Origin: Nesterenkonia sphaerica
Lineage (GTDB): Bacteria; Actinomycetota; Actinomycetes; Actinomycetales; Micrococcaceae
Reading direction: 5' to 3'
Assembly (NCBI RefSeq): GCF_005771565.1
Contig: NZ_VAWA01000004.1
Location: 155,010 to 219,009 of the forward strand
DNA: 64,000 nt
This document shows positions 62,770-64,000 of this stretch, piece after piece. A program made the position numbers and the translations under genes. How positions within the stretch are numbered: the stretch's first letter is position 1; each line of letters begins with the position of its first letter. Under the pieces are notes generated by a model. That model was not told the origin of the DNA, did not search any database, and saw only the letters and a list, made by a program, of their open reading frames with translations.

Positions 62770-63941
62770 ACCACGCCCCGGGCCCGGTAGTAAGCGGCCG
62801 CCCGCGGATCCGCCAACAGCGGGCCGTGCACCTGCAGCACGTTCATCCCGGAGTTAATGTTTGCCTCCAGGATCACCGGTCCCTGTTCGGTGATGATGAT
62901 GTCCCAGCCGATGTACTCCATGAACGCCAGCCGGTGGGCAGCATCGAGCACCAGCTTCTTGGTCTCTTCCCAGAAAGGCACCTGGTGGCCCTGGATGCGG
63001 GCACCGGAATCGGGGTGCTCGGCGAACCACTGGAGGTCATTGCCCTCCGGCAGCTGGGCAGCCGCGGAGAGCTTACCGGTCTCCAGGTCCACATTGGCGG
63101 AGAGTCCACCCTTGGTCCAGTTGTCGATATGCCCGGAGCGTACTGAGCCGATCCGCTGCGAGGCCCGGGCGATGAATGGGGTGTGGTCATCGGTGACATC
63201 AGGCATGGTCAGCAGCCGGATGGTGTTGGTGGAGTGCGGGTTCAGGTAGGCCTGAGACTCATGCTGGGTGATCGCCGCCTCGAACAACACCGGCCGCGGG
63301 AAGTCCCTCACCCACTGGGCCATTTCCTCGATACTGCTGGGCTTGCCGTCCAGGCGGTACTTACCGTCGGCGAACTTCATGGACCGCACACCATTGGCTT
63401 CGGCCCCGTGGAGTGGTTTGACGAAGATGTGGCTGCGCTCGGCCAGGGTTTCGGTGAGGAACTGTTCCACCGGAATGCGGTTGCTGTGCGGAAACGGGTG
63501 GACATGGCCGCGGGTGTGCAGACCCAGCAGGTCGACCACATCGGTTTCCAGTCCCAGATTCTTCACCAGCAGGAAGAAGGAGAATTTATTGTTCAGCACC
63601 TCCTGCAGGTGCGGGTTGACCATCCGTTTGGTGCGGAAGTAGCGCTGAACATCGTTGATGTAGAGCGAAGGGTCATTGTCAGGCAGCTGATACAGCGTCA
63701 CTGACCGGGAGAGGAATCCGCGGCGCCACCAGTCGGGCTTCCGGTTGCCCCATTCGGTCTCCCAGCGGAATTCCTTGCGCAGGAACCGGCGGGCGGCCCC
63801 GAACTGGCGCCGGCGGTAACGGTAGGTCTTAGCAGTGCGCTCCGGAATCCCCAGCGGGTCTTTGACGTTCTCCAGCAGGCGCTGGGCCAGGCGTACGGGG
63901 TAGGGGGGCTTCTTCGGGGAAGGGGCCAGGTCATGAGACAT
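62766..63941 (-). CDS. Sugar-transfer-associated ATP-grasp protein
   Basis: 391 residues. A basic N-terminal segment (RYRRRQFGAARRFLRKEFRWE) precedes the ATP-grasp core: SHIFVKPLHGAEANGVRSMKF (~172-192) with the nucleotide-binding Lys, the FEAAITQHESQAYLNPHSTNTIRLLTM segment (~225-252) and DIIITEQGPVILEANINSGMNVLQ (~350-374) with Glu-x-Asn of the metal site. This matches the ATP-grasp family found with exopolysaccharide and sugar-transfer genes (PF14397-type). It may attach an amino acid or amine to the polymer. It converges with the unknown gene. Confidence 0.85.
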   Translation of the reverse strand: MSHDLAPSPKKPPYPVRLAQRLLENVKDPLGIPERTAKTYRYRRRQFGAARRFLRKEFRWETEWGNRKPDWWRRGFLSRSVTLYQLPDNDPSLYINDVQRYFRTKRMVNPHLQEVLNNKFSFFLLVKNLGLETDVVDLLGLHTRGHVHPFPHSNRIPVEQFLTETLAERSHIFVKPLHGAEANGVRSMKFADGKYRLDGKPSSIEEMAQWVRDFPRPVLFEAAITQHESQAYLNPHSTNTIRLLTMPDVTDDHTPFIARASQRIGSVRSGHIDNWTKGGLSANVDLETGKLSAAAQLPEGNDLQWFAEHPDSGARIQGHQVPFWEETKKLVLDAAHRLAFMEYIGWDIIITEQGPVILEANINSGMNVLQVHGPLLADPRAAAYYRARGVV

Positions 63942-64000
63942 ATCAGCGATGGTACCGGAGCAGCACCGCCGGGGGTGTCAATTAGTTTGTGTACCGGGTC

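Overview
The window looks like a chromosomal segment of a high-GC actinobacterium, most likely a Micrococcaceae-type member of the Micrococcales (relatives of Arthrobacter or Nesterenkonia). The evidence is high GC with many GTG starts, mycothione reductase (mycothiol metabolism), the gcvH-garA-merR-nuclease-merR block known from mycobacteria, paired clpP1-clpP2-clpX, and an ileS gene behind an actinobacterial translational T-box. The genus is an inference.

Layout. 1-6851: 3' end of an rdgB-type gene, an exonuclease-BRCT fusion, a degenerate ADP-ribosylglycohydrolase-like protein, sbcD-sbcC and a small membrane protein. 6858-11330: malate:quinone oxidoreductase, a Tat-type peptide-binding protein that starts against a tRNA-Leu, a bcp peroxiredoxin and an unknown protein. 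11392-16159: tRNA-Lys, tRNA-Pro, tig, clpP1, clpP2, clpX. 16266-20700: a trehalose/maltose-type ABC importer operon preceded by a perfect 14-bp palindrome. 20771-26880: gcvH, garA, ftsR-like merR, bifunctional nuclease, second merR, a ParA-like ATPase, mycothione reductase and a DsbA-like protein with a CPFA motif. 26881-27339: a non-coding stretch full of inverted and direct repeats. 27340-38778: an SDR enzyme, valS, a nuclease with coiled-coil and proline tail, MgtC, T-box-ileS, folC, a small membrane protein and ndk. 38871-40200: a cysteine-rich copper-storage-like protein and a BNR-type lipoprotein.

40245-53982 is the main accessory region. Its base composition is visibly less GC-rich and its codon use looser than its neighbours. 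Two oppositely oriented operons face each other: a minus-strand set (DeoR regulator, zinc alcohol dehydrogenase, DeoC/LacD-type aldolase, FGGY kinase) and a plus-strand set (GntR regulator, TRAP transporter P-Q-M, aldehyde dehydrogenase, iron alcohol dehydrogenase, Ldh2-type dehydrogenase, RraA-like protein, D-2-hydroxyacid dehydrogenase). Together they describe a complete uptake-oxidation-phosphorylation-cleavage route for an acidic polyol or sugar derivative whose identity the sequence does not settle. It is the best candidate here for an undescribed system.

54471-63941: two small membrane proteins, then a cell-surface polymer region with a Wzt/Wzm-type ABC exporter, a trans-aconitate-methyltransferase-like gene, two different ATP-grasp proteins, a glycosyltransferase, an asparagine-synthase-like protein and an unknown small protein. 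The enzyme set suggests a surface glycan carrying amide-linked substituents; this is inference.

No CRISPR array, intact transposase, integrase, phage gene or rRNA was seen.
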